Of a stretch of 64,000 nucleotides of DNA, positions 35,377 to 43,749 are shown in pieces; position 1 is the stretch's first letter, and every line of letters starts with the position of its first letter. This stretch comes from Roseibium album (GTDB lineage: Bacteria > Pseudomonadota > Alphaproteobacteria > Rhizobiales > Stappiaceae). The position numbers were made by a program, and so were the translations under genes. The notes under the pieces are model-generated. The model did no database searches. It was not told the origin of the DNA and saw only the letters and a list, made by a program, of their open reading frames with translations. The stretch is taken from positions 1 through 64,000 of the forward strand of contig NZ_CXWE01000004.1 in assembly GCF_001404515.1 (NCBI RefSeq), given 5' to 3'.

Positions 35377-38300
35377 TTGAGCAAGCCATTGATGACTTCA
35401 AAGCGGTTCGCACCGCTGTTCTGGACCCAGTTCCTGTCCGCTTTCAACGACAACTTCCTGAAAAACACACTGGTATTTCTGGTGCTGTTTCAGGTCACGT
35501 CAACCGGTGCTCAAACAGGTAACACGGGCGCGCTGATTGCTCTCACCGGTGCGATTTTTATTGCGCCATTCCTTTTCCTGTCGGCAATTGGCGGTGAGCT
35601 TGCAGACAAGTTCGACAAGTCTCGAATAGCCAGGCTCTCAAAGGGTATTGAAATCGCCGGGGCACTCCTGGCAGCAGCTGGAATGCTGCTTTCATCCCTC
35701 CCGTTGCTTTTCGCCGCACTTTTTCTGTTCGGTGCGATGTCGGCGATATTCAGTCCCGTCAAGTACGGTCTGTTGCCGGAACACCTCGCAAACTCGGATT
35801 TGCCACGGGCAAATGCCTGGGTTGAAACCGGAACCTTTCTGGCGATCCTGGGAGGAACAATTTCGGCCGGCATGATCTTCAGCTCCGGTGCTCCCGCTGC
35901 TGCCTTTGCTCCGGTCATGCTTGTGCTGGCCTTAGCCTGCTATGCGACAAGCCGCAGGATTCCATCCGCCCCTGCCGCCGCTCCGGACCTGAAGATCGAC
36001 TGGAATATCGCGACGTCGACCTGGCGCATCCTTGCCAACCTCGCAACGGACAAACGCCTGTTCCGCGTAGCCCTGATGAATGCCTGGTTCTGGCTGATCG
36101 GTGCAACGGTACTCGCGTTGCTGCCGCTGATGGTCAAGGATGTCCTTGGCGGGAACGAAACAGCCGTTACCTTTTTCCTGACGGTCTTTGCCGTCTCCAT
36201 CGGCATAGGTTCCGCGCTGGCCGCCTGGCTGTCCGCGGGGCGCGTGGTGCTGCTGCCGGCCGCTTTTGGAACGGTTTTGCTTGCTGTCTTCTGTTTCGAC
36301 AGTGCCTGGACCCTTTCGACCCTCTCGGCAACCGGATCTCCGGCAAACCTGTCAGCATTCCTCAAGAGCGACGGTGTGTTTCGTCTGACGATCGATATGG
36401 CCGGGCTGGCAATCTCGGGCGCTCTGCTGGTCGTCCCGACCTTCACCGCCCTGCAGACCTGGGCCACGCCGGAGACACGAGCGCGCCGCATAGCAGGAAC
36501 GAACGCCCTTGGGGCAGCCTTGATGACCCTTGGTGGTCTTGCACTCGCCGGAGCACAAAAATTCGGCGTGTCCATACCGGCAATCATGGCATGTCTTGGC
36601 CTTCTGAACGCGATGGCAGCCATTATCATGATGAAAGTTCTGCCGACAAATCCGCTGCGAGACGCGGTTTCGATCCTCTACCGCGCAATATTCAGGGTCG
36701 AGATCAAAGGCATTGAGAACCTTGAAAAAGCCGGTGAAGCCCCAATTCTGGCGTTGAACCACGTGTCCCTCCTGGACGCCGGCCTTGCGCTGACATTGGC
36801 TGACAAGACCCCGACCTTTGCAGTCGATTACGAAATCGCCCAGCGCTGGTGGGTTCGTCCGTTCCTGAAACTGGCAAATGCCCTTCCGATCAACCCGGCA
36901 AAACCCATGGCAACACGGTCGCTGATCAAGGTGGTGAAGTCCGGTGAACCGATGGTGATCTTTCCAGAGGGCAGGCTTACAGTCACCGGATCGCTGATGA
37001 AGGTTTATGACGGCGCTGCCATGGTAGCCGACAAGACCGGGGCCATGATCGTTCCGATCCGCATCGACGGCCTCGAAAAAACACCCTTTTCCTATCTGAA
37101 CCCGAACCAGATCCGCAAACGACTGTTTCCGAAAGTGAGAGTTACCATCATGGAACCGAAACGCCTGGAGTTGCCGGAAGACCTGAAAGGCCGGAAGCGC
37201 CGCGCCGCGGCAGGAAGCGAACTCTACCAGATCATGTCCGACCTGATGTTCGAAACCAGCCGCGCCGACGACAAGACCATACTGGACGAGGTCTTCAAAA
37301 CCGCAAAGGAACGCGGATATTCTGAACTCGCTCTTGAAGATCCCCTGTCCGGCAAGTTGAGCTATGGCAAATTGTTGACAGGCATTTCCGTCCTTGGTCG
37401 CAAGATCCTGGCTTTGGCAGCCAATAAGGAAACCCTCGGGGTCATGTTGCCGAATGCCAATGGATCCGCGGTCACCGTTCTGGCTACGATGTCCGCGGGC
37501 AAGGTACCGGCGATGATCAATTTCACCGCCGGCCTGGAAAACGTGCTGTCCGCCTGCCGAACGGCAAAGGTCAAAATTATACTCTCCTCGCGCACGTTCA
37601 TTCGCCAGGCCAAGCTTGAGGCACTGGTCGAAGGCCTGGAGCCTCATGTCAGGTTCATCTGGCTTGACGAAGTACGCAAGGAAATCAGCCTTCTGGACAA
37701 ATTGAGGGGCTTGAGCATGCGCAAACGTCCCCTCGTCAGCCGGACCGGCAACGATACCGCCATTATCCTGTTCACCTCCGGTTCGGAGGGAACGCCGAAA
37801 GGCGTCGTGCTGACACACAGGAACATTCTGGCCAATGCCAATCAGGCAGCTGCACGGATTGATTTCTCTCCGTCTGACAAGGTCTTCAATGTCCTGCCGA
37901 TGTTTCACTCCTTCGGCCTGACGGCGGGAACAATTCTGCCCCTGATTTCAGGTGTACCGACCTTTCTCTATCCATCGCCTTTGCACTACCGGATCATTCC
38001 GGAGCTGATCTACAGTTCCAACGCAACGATCCTGTTTGGCACCGACACATTCCTGAATGGGTATGCCCGGGTCGCCCATGCCTACGATTTTCGGTCGCTT
38101 CGCTATTGTTTCGCCGGCGCTGAACCAGTCAAACCCTCGACACGACAGACCTACATGGAAAAGTTCGGTCTCCGCGTTCTGGAAGGCTATGGAGTCACGG
38201 AAACCGCACCGGTCATCGCGATCAACACCCCCATGTTCAACAAGCCGGGTACGGTCGGCAAACTGATGCCGGGTATGTCCGCACGCCTTGAACCCGTGCC

Positions 38301-38796
38301 GGGTGTGGAAACCGGTGGTCGGCTATTTGTGGCAGGGCCCAATATCATGGTCGGATATCTCAAGTCGGACAATCCGGGCGTCGTTGAACCGCTGGTCGAT
38401 GGCTGGCACGATACGGGAGACATCGTTGAAATAGATGAAGATGGCTACATCACGATCAAGGGCCGTGCAAAGCGCTTTGCCAAGATTGGCGGCGAGATGG
38501 TTTCGCTGGCAGCCGTCGAGGCAATCGCTGGGCAGGTCTGGCCCGACCATCTGTCAGCGGTCGCAGCAGTCAAGGACCCACGCAAGGGGGAGAAGCTCAT
38601 TTTGATCACCGAGTGCCCAACTGCAACGCGATCGGATTTTCTGCAAGCTGCAAAAAAACGCGGCGCGCAGGATCTGATGATCCCGGCAGAAGTCCAGGTG
38701 GTGCAGAATGTGCCCGTCCTCGGGTCAGGCAAAATCGACTTTTCAGGCGTCAACAAACTGGTATCTGAAAGACGTTCCGCCGAACAAGCCGCCTGA
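35377..38796 (+). CDS. Three-domain fusion: LplT-like MFS, PlsC acyltransferase, acyl-ACP synthetase
   Basis: About 1139 residues combining phospholipid-repair activities. Residues 1-420 are an MFS transporter (12 helices; starts KRFAPLFWTQFLSAFNDNF) like the lysophospholipid flippase LplT. Residues about 440-640 are a PlsC-type acyltransferase with the HX4D motif in NHVSLLDAG and FPEGRLT. Residues about 650-1130 are an AMP-binding acyl-ACP/CoA synthetase with LFTSGSEGTPKGV (around 797), GYGVTETAP and KGRAKRFAK. It would reimport lysophospholipid and reacylate it, as Aas plus LplT do in E. coli. The start is probably TTG 35377, five bases after GGAGG; ATG 35365 and ATG 35392 are alternatives. 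Same direction as the PspA-like genes, so membrane damage control and lipid repair may be co-regulated. Confidence 0.9.
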   Translation: MSKPLMTSKRFAPLFWTQFLSAFNDNFLKNTLVFLVLFQVTSTGAQTGNTGALIALTGAIFIAPFLFLSAIGGELADKFDKSRIARLSKGIEIAGALLAAAGMLLSSLPLLFAALFLFGAMSAIFSPVKYGLLPEHLANSDLPRANAWVETGTFLAILGGTISAGMIFSSGAPAAAFAPVMLVLALACYATSRRIPSAPAAAPDLKIDWNIATSTWRILANLATDKRLFRVALMNAWFWLIGATVLALLPLMVKDVLGGNETAVTFFLTVFAVSIGIGSALAAWLSAGRVVLLPAAFGTVLLAVFCFDSAWTLSTLSATGSPANLSAFLKSDGVFRLTIDMAGLAISGALLVVPTFTALQTWATPETRARRIAGTNALGAALMTLGGLALAGAQKFGVSIPAIMACLGLLNAMAAIIMMKVLPTNPLRDAVSILYRAIFRVEIKGIENLEKAGEAPILALNHVSLLDAGLALTLADKTPTFAVDYEIAQRWWVRPFLKLANALPINPAKPMATRSLIKVVKSGEPMVIFPEGRLTVTGSLMKVYDGAAMVADKTGAMIVPIRIDGLEKTPFSYLNPNQIRKRLFPKVRVTIMEPKRLELPEDLKGRKRRAAAGSELYQIMSDLMFETSRADDKTILDEVFKTAKERGYSELALEDPLSGKLSYGKLLTGISVLGRKILALAANKETLGVMLPNANGSAVTVLATMSAGKVPAMINFTAGLENVLSACRTAKVKIILSSRTFIRQAKLEALVEGLEPHVRFIWLDEVRKEISLLDKLRGLSMRKRPLVSRTGNDTAIILFTSGSEGTPKGVVLTHRNILANANQAAARIDFSPSDKVFNVLPMFHSFGLTAGTILPLISGVPTFLYPSPLHYRIIPELIYSSNATILFGTDTFLNGYARVAHAYDFRSLRYCFAGAEPVKPSTRQTYMEKFGLRVLEGYGVTETAPVIAINTPMFNKPGTVGKLMPGMSARLEPVPGVETGGRLFVAGPNIMVGYLKSDNPGVVEPLVDGWHDTGDIVEIDEDGYITIKGRAKRFAKIGGEMVSLAAVEAIAGQVWPDHLSAVAAVKDPRKGEKLILITECPTATRSDFLQAAKKRGAQDLMIPAEVQVVQNVPVLGSGKIDFSGVNKLVSERRSAEQAA

Positions 38797-38810
38797 TCTC
38801 GCCGTACTCC

Positions 38811-38835
38811 GCATCCCGCGCGAACCGCGGGATGC
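38811..38835. terminator. Bidirectional hairpin between convergent genes
   Basis: GCATCCCGCG/CGCGGGATGC, a perfect 10-bp stem with CGAAC loop, 15 bases after the acyltransferase stop. There is no T-run, so it is only a terminator-like structure, but its position between convergent genes fits that role. Confidence 0.5.
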
Positions 38836-38887
38836 ATCCCTGTAACGTCGTTTCCGTCGCGTACGGCCTTGAAGTCCGCGATCGTCC

Positions 38888-40252
38888 CTATGAAACCAGA
38901 ACCGCGTCCTTCGCGCTCGCGATTGCGGAAATCAGCCGGTCGACATCTTCATCGGCCGTGGTCCAGTTCGATACACTTATCCGAAAGCCCTTTTTCCCCT
39001 GCCAAACGGCAGGGCCGAACCAGGCTTCACCAGAATTCTGAACGTGGGTGGCAATATCGGAGCACGCGTCTTCATTTCCTGGAAGCGTTGCGAACACCTG
39101 ATTGAAATGAACGCTGTGCGGAACCTCAAAACCCAGTGTCTTAAGATCTTCAGAGATTCTGACCGCATGATCGTGAAACCGGGTCACCATTTCACACACA
39201 CCGCTGCGTCCAAGGGACAAAAGCGCGGCCCAGGTTTCCGCGCCGCGCGCAGACCTGCTGAATTCGGGTGCCCGGTCGGACGGGCCTGGATGCGTCGCCG
39301 GCAGATATCCTGCTCCTATTGCCATAGAGGCCTCCATCTCATGTGGATGCCTGCAAAGCGCAATTCCCGCGTCATAAGGTGTGTTCAGCGTCTTGTGTGC
39401 GTCGACAACCCAACTGTCGGCAAGCTCGAGACCGTCATACGTATGCCGCAAAGGCTCCAGAAGCCGTGCCCAGAGACCGAATGCACCATCAACGTGAAGC
39501 CAGGCGCCAGCTTCCTGGCATCTTGTACCCAGACCCTTGAGCGGATCGACGGAACCCGTGCAAACATTCCCTGCCTGGGCGAGCACAATCGTTGTGTCAT
39601 CAAGTTCCGGCAGGTCACATAGCTTCAGGCGGCCCTGGTCATCGACATCGACCCACTCGATCGTATCGGTGGCCATGCCTGCCATCCGAACCGATTTCAG
39701 GACGGTCGCATGGATCTCCGAGCTCGCAACAATCCTGAGAACAGGTGCGCCCAGAAGGCCCATGCCTCGATAGTGCCCCTGGCGGCTCAAGAGCGTATCC
39801 CGTGCCGTCACCAGAAGCGTTAGATTTGCCATCGTTGCTCCGGTGGTGAAGGCACCGGAAGTTTCAGCCGGCAACTGCAGGAGATCGGCGATCCAGGAAA
39901 GCGCAATGTTTTCCATCTCTAGAACCGACGGCCCCGTCAGTTGATCTGCCACCTGATCCCAGGCTGACAGCATGACGCGCGCGCCGGAAGCCGCCGGCAG
40001 GGTCCCGCCGATGACGTAACCGAAATATCGCCCGGCAGTCGACGCAACCGTCCCCTCACCGCCGATCGTTTCCATGAGGTCGAGGACCGCCATTTCGCCT
40101 AGTCCCGTTTCCGGCAAACCGGGGTCAAGGTCAGACAGTCTGGATGTATCCGCGTTGACCTGTCGCTTCCCGATTTGCCTGAGGTAAGACGCGCCTCGTT
40201 CGGCGCCGCTGGAAAAGGCTTCCGCAAGACGTTCAAGAGAGCTACTTTGCAT
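38888..40252 (-). CDS. PLP-dependent decarboxylase (group II family)
   Basis: 454-residue fold-type I PLP enzyme of the group II amino-acid decarboxylase family (glutamate, DOPA or tryptophan decarboxylase relatives). The cofactor Lys is K287 in VVDAHKTLNTPYDAG; D255 in WLHVDGAFG binds the pyridine nitrogen. Motif TTGATMANLT (136-145) is the phosphate-binding loop. The substrate cannot be told from sequence. It is divergent from an ArsR regulator with an inverted repeat in the gap, implying regulated expression. Confidence 0.87.
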   Translation of the reverse strand: MQSSSLERLAEAFSSGAERGASYLRQIGKRQVNADTSRLSDLDPGLPETGLGEMAVLDLMETIGGEGTVASTAGRYFGYVIGGTLPAASGARVMLSAWDQVADQLTGPSVLEMENIALSWIADLLQLPAETSGAFTTGATMANLTLLVTARDTLLSRQGHYRGMGLLGAPVLRIVASSEIHATVLKSVRMAGMATDTIEWVDVDDQGRLKLCDLPELDDTTIVLAQAGNVCTGSVDPLKGLGTRCQEAGAWLHVDGAFGLWARLLEPLRHTYDGLELADSWVVDAHKTLNTPYDAGIALCRHPHEMEASMAIGAGYLPATHPGPSDRAPEFSRSARGAETWAALLSLGRSGVCEMVTRFHDHAVRISEDLKTLGFEVPHSVHFNQVFATLPGNEDACSDIATHVQNSGEAWFGPAVWQGKKGFRISVSNWTTADEDVDRLISAIASAKDAVLVS

Positions 40253-40263
40253 GCTGGTTCATC

Positions 40264-40309
40264 CATCTATATCGAGGAGTTTCTATATAGATGAATATCA
40301 ATATAGATG
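40264..40309. promoter_or_regulatory. ArsR-type operator with three half-sites, overlapping the arsR start codon
   Basis: CATCTATAT (40264-40272) pairs with ATATAGATG (40285-40293), a perfect 9-bp inverted repeat with 12 bases between. A further direct copy of ATATAGATG lies at 40301-40309. The second half contains the regulator's ATG (40291), so bound protein would block its own translation-start region as well as the divergent decarboxylase promoter. Confidence 0.6.
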
Positions 40310-40644
40310 CGAAGTCAAGTTCCTCCCTGATGTCAGCTCTCGCAAGCCCGATCAGACTGCAGATCCTGCTTTGGCTTCTGGATCCACGCCCGCACTTTCC
40401 AGAGCAACGCGATGGCGATCTCGTCGAGGACGGTGTTTGCGTCGGGTTCATCACCGACAAGATCGGCTTGTCCCAGCCAACGGTCAGTTCACACATGAAA
40501 AAACTTGCCGATGCCGGGCTGGTCACCGGCAAGAAGTTCGGAAACTGGATGTTCTACAAACCCGACAGGGTGCGCCTTGCCGAACTTGGCAGTGCATTGA
40601 TTGCGGTATCACGGGCAACACCGCGGAGCCGTTCGCAATTGTGA
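40291..40644 (+). CDS. ArsR-family winged-helix regulator
   Basis: 117-residue repressor-type protein with helix-turn-helix around residues 52-75 (ITDKIGLSQPTVSSHMKKLADAGL) followed by a wing (KKFGNWMFYKP). Before the HTH is an inserted acidic loop (FPEQRDGDLVEDGVC) longer than in typical ArsR. There are no CxC metal-binding pairs, so a non-metal signal is likely. It is divergent from the PLP decarboxylase and its operator overlaps its own start. Confidence 0.85.
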   Translation: MNINIDAKSSSSLMSALASPIRLQILLWLLDPRPHFPEQRDGDLVEDGVCVGFITDKIGLSQPTVSSHMKKLADAGLVTGKKFGNWMFYKPDRVRLAELGSALIAVSRATPRSRSQL

Positions 40645-40764
40645 CCGGGCGTCAGGCGAACCGGGACGGTGATTTCCCTTGCTCAGTCCTGGCCTCTGCG
40701 ATTAGTCTCCGCGCAAGGAATCTGCACCACAGAGCCCGTCGAATTTCAACTGGAATTTCCATAA

Positions 40765-41199
40765 ATGTCCGCTGCTAAATATGACGACCAGAACGTTTTC
40801 GCCAAAATCCTGCGTGGTGAATTGCCGAGCCACAAAATCTATGAAGACGACAAGACCTTGGTGATCATGGACATCATGCCGCGCGGAGACGGGCACATTC
40901 TAGTGATCCCAAAGGCACCTTCCCGCAACATTCTGGACATCGAGACGGATGATCTGAACGCCGTTATGGCGACTGTCCAGAAAATGGCGCATACCGTTAT
41001 CAAGGCGTTCGGAGCCGACGGTACGACCATCCAGCAGTTTTCTGAACCAGCTGGTGGACAGGTCGTGTTTCACACCCACGTGCACGTCATTCCCAGGTTT
41101 GAAGGCATCTCGTTAAAGCCCCATACTGGTGAAATGGCAGACAACGACCTTCTGGCAGGCCATGCGGAAAAAATTCGCAAAGCGCTCGCCGCGCGGTAG
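40765..41199 (+). CDS. HIT-family protein (histidine triad hydrolase)
   Basis: 144-residue nucleotide-binding protein that hydrolyses nucleoside phosphoramidates or AMP-lysine type compounds. The histidine triad HTHVHV (H103, H105, H107) is intact. The N-terminal NVFAKILRGELPSHKIYED and IPKAPSRNIL are typical of bacterial HinT-like proteins. It is followed by an overlapping ORF of the DUF3841 type. Confidence 0.92.
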   Translation: MSAAKYDDQNVFAKILRGELPSHKIYEDDKTLVIMDIMPRGDGHILVIPKAPSRNILDIETDDLNAVMATVQKMAHTVIKAFGADGTTIQQFSEPAGGQVVFHTHVHVIPRFEGISLKPHTGEMADNDLLAGHAEKIRKALAAR

Positions 41200-41713
41200 T
41201 CCATACGTTGCATCCCGGACAAGGTGCGCAAGGCTCTTCACCTTTCAAAAATCCTGCGTCCTGGATCTGTTTGATTCTGAAGGGCGTTACGTTCCCACCT
41301 GGGAAGGCACCGGGATCCGGGGAAACCACCGCATCGCCTATGAATTCGTCGTCCGTCAACTGAGACAAATGGAGCTGACGCGGACGGACACCCCTCCGGT
41401 TTGGGCATATGAAGCTGAACCCAAGGAACTTGACCTTCTTGCCGAGGCCCTTTTGTCGGATCACGAATTGTCCAGGTCCGAATATGTCACCATCGAACTG
41501 ATGGTCCCGGAGAAATTCATTTTGCGAACAGCCTACGGTGCCTGGTGCAAACTCTATTTTTCGTGCCTTGAAACCGGTGAGATATCGGACGACGGGTCCT
41601 CGTTGGCAGTCGACCCGGAACAAGAGAACCATGAAACAGTCCAGGCGATCCTGCCTCATATTCTGAGGTCATGGGTGGTTACCGCCAAACCTCTTCGGCT
41701 GCAGCATACGTGA
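41162..41713 (+). CDS. DUF3841-like protein
   Basis: 183-residue cytoplasmic protein from ATG 41162; the domain proper appears to begin near LFTFQKSCVLDLFDSEGRYVP, so the true start may be a little further in, although no ATG lies there. WAYEAEP, LSRSEYVTIELMVPEKFILRTAYGAWC and the late NHETVQAILPHI fit DUF3841 as I recall it. The start overlaps the HIT gene by 38 bases. Function unknown; no catalytic motif is recognised. Confidence 0.6.
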   Translation: MRKKFAKRSPRGSPYVASRTRCARLFTFQKSCVLDLFDSEGRYVPTWEGTGIRGNHRIAYEFVVRQLRQMELTRTDTPPVWAYEAEPKELDLLAEALLSDHELSRSEYVTIELMVPEKFILRTAYGAWCKLYFSCLETGEISDDGSSLAVDPEQENHETVQAILPHILRSWVVTAKPLRLQHT

Positions 41714-41728
41714 AGTCAGTCTCCAGCC

Positions 41729-42379
41729 TCAGGTTATTCCCGCAGCTATGGCTGCTTCCTCCTGTTCCCTTGCCAGATTCTGGTCTTCCTGGAGAACCTT
41801 GACGACCGCCGGTCTTTCAAAGTACCGGGCCGTATATCTCTTGAATTCATCCAATTCAGGCACAATGCCGAACATGATGCCCCATCTGAGACCCATCGCC
41901 CAAAGAACATCGAGTGCCGTCAGCCTGTCACCAAGTACATAAGGGCCTTTTGCGATCTGCGCTCTCATATTCTCGATGACCGTGTCGAAACTTCCATAGG
42001 GTGACATTGGCCGTGGCGGTTCTTCCCGTTTCAACGCACGATCAACCAGCGCAGGCTCGAAGCACGACGCCATGTAGACGAACCACCGCAAATATGGTCC
42101 GCGGCGCGGATCATCGAGAGCCGGCGTGAGGCCCTTTTCGGGAAACAGGTCAGCGAGGTAAATGTAGATGGCAACCTGTTCGGTGATAACGGCCTCTCCA
42201 AACCTTACCGTCGGCACCTTGCCTGCCGGATTGACAGCCAGAAAGCCGGACTGCCGGTTCTCTCCAAGTTTGAAGTTCAACACGTTCAGCGTGTAGGGAG
42301 CACCCAGCTCTTCCAGCAGAACACGAACGCCGGTCGCTCGGGTTTGAGGAGCGTAAAAGAGTTCTACTTGATCCGCCAT
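41729..42379 (-). CDS. Glutathione S-transferase family protein
   Basis: 216-residue protein: an N-terminal thioredoxin-like domain (ELFYAPQTRATGVRVLLEELG, NPAGKVPTV, ITEQVAIYIYLAD) and a helical C-terminal domain (DRLTALDVLWAMG, the N-capping box). The start at 42379 has AGGTGA five bases upstream; ATG 42388 is also possible. The likely role is glutathione-dependent detoxification, substrate unknown. Confidence 0.88.
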   Translation of the reverse strand: MADQVELFYAPQTRATGVRVLLEELGAPYTLNVLNFKLGENRQSGFLAVNPAGKVPTVRFGEAVITEQVAIYIYLADLFPEKGLTPALDDPRRGPYLRWFVYMASCFEPALVDRALKREEPPRPMSPYGSFDTVIENMRAQIAKGPYVLGDRLTALDVLWAMGLRWGIMFGIVPELDEFKRYTARYFERPAVVKVLQEDQNLAREQEEAAIAAGIT

Positions 42380-42411
42380 TGCAATCACCTGATTTCGGGA
42401 GTGTCTGCTGG

Positions 42412-42777
42412 TTACCAGACTACCCTATCAAGCAGCCACCAGCCACCGATCAAAAAGGCTTCTGCGGCCAGAACGCCGACAACGACTTTTTGGCGGGAGA
42501 TTAAAAACGCAGAGAATCCGACACATGTCGCTGCAATACGCAGCCACATCGGCGTCTCGCTCAAAATGCCTTGCGGAAACAGGATCAACTTGGAGATGAG
42601 TCCGGCAACAAGCGCCGTTGCAACGCAGCGCACCCAGATCAACAGTTCACTGTCTTCCCGGAGTCTGCCGCTGGCGAAAACGCCGATCCAGCGCCAGACA
42701 TCGGTTGCCAGCCAGCCCGCGACCAGTATCATGACATAGGGCCACCACCAGGTCTCGCGTATCAGGCCTTCCGTCAT
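42412..42777 (-). CDS. azlD: AzlD-type branched-chain amino acid export subunit
   Basis: 121-residue membrane protein with four hydrophobic helices (WWPYVMILVAGWLATDVWRWIG at the N-terminus). It overlaps the AzlC gene stop by four bases; the pair forms the LIV-E type exporter, with AzlC as the large and AzlD as the small subunit. Start MTEGLIRE at 42777; the longer frame reads through azlC. Confidence 0.82.
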   Translation of the reverse strand: MTEGLIRETWWWPYVMILVAGWLATDVWRWIGVFASGRLREDSELLIWVRCVATALVAGLISKLILFPQGILSETPMWLRIAATCVGFSAFLISRQKVVVGVLAAEAFLIGGWWLLDRVVW

Positions 42778-43535
42778 GAACGCCCTCCACGCAGCACTCT
42801 CATGCCGAGGTAAGTTGCCGTGCCGCCTACCAAACCTGTCCATAACAGGTCCAGGCCAGGCAGGTAGAGGAAAAAGACCGGTCCGAGCGCCAGCCCGACA
42901 ACCATCGCGATCTTGTCGACGTTCAGTCGCGCCGCGCCCCACAGCGAGCACAGGAAGTAAACAGGTGTGAGCAGCACCAGTGCTCCTGCCACCACATCCG
43001 GCATTCGTTCCACTGCCATGTAGGCAATTCCTGTCATGCAGAACACGAACGACGTTACCGATGCACCGAAGCCGGTGAAATACGGCAAGCGCGCCTCACG
43101 TGGGAGGTCCGGCAGATTGCGCATGGCAAACACCCAGGCAGTCACCGCAACAAAATGCGAGGCGATGAGAAGATGCCAGGTTTTTGTCTTTCCCGGCACC
43201 TTCACCATCGGCATGAGCGCCATCGTCATCGGCATGAGACGCACCGACGCCAGCGCAACAGCTATGGAAGCGGGAATGAGGCCCATGCCCGAAGAGAGCG
43301 CGCCGGTAAGAACAACGATGGACGGCAATGCCCAGATGAGACCCGTCATCGCCAGGGTTTCAGGAAGTGTCAGCCCTGTTTCGCGCGCGAGCCCCGCATA
43401 GCCGACAAAAGCGGCCGTCAGGATCAATGCCGGTATCGAGATCGCCGCCCGTGCGCCCAGCAGAAACCATTGCCTGCCGGTTCTCGGCGGCTCGTCAGGC
43501 AAATTCGATTGCTCGGTTCCCTCAGGAACAGTCAT
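42774..43535 (-). CDS. azlC: AzlC-type branched-chain amino acid permease
   Basis: 253-residue inner-membrane protein with about seven helices. Family landmarks include the GLARETGLTLPETLAMTGLI region and LMPMTMALMPMVK. It works with AzlD to export branched-chain amino acids or analogues. First gene of a two-gene unit. Confidence 0.85.
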   Translation of the reverse strand: MTVPEGTEQSNLPDEPPRTGRQWFLLGARAAISIPALILTAAFVGYAGLARETGLTLPETLAMTGLIWALPSIVVLTGALSSGMGLIPASIAVALASVRLMPMTMALMPMVKVPGKTKTWHLLIASHFVAVTAWVFAMRNLPDLPREARLPYFTGFGASVTSFVFCMTGIAYMAVERMPDVVAGALVLLTPVYFLCSLWGAARLNVDKIAMVVGLALGPVFFLYLPGLDLLWTGLVGGTATYLGMRVLRGGRS

Positions 43536-43749
43536 TGGAAATGGACTCGAATATCAGAAAGTAAGGTAGCCTTATCTTTTTCAACGCAACGTGTCCAGAC
43601 CCGGCCAGTCGCAAGCAAGAATTCCGCACCGCCAGTGGACGTTTAGCCATTTACAACAATGGCATCATGGACACACAACCCCTGCCCGCATTTTGCCAAA
43701 ATCACCACACTAAATTGAAAGAACTGAGTGGTGTCCAGAGGGTTTCAAA

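Noticed and set aside
36352-37908. 518-codon open frame on the minus strand
   Set aside because: Opposite the acyltransferase/acyl-ACP synthetase fusion; coding shadow caused by GC bias, no motifs.
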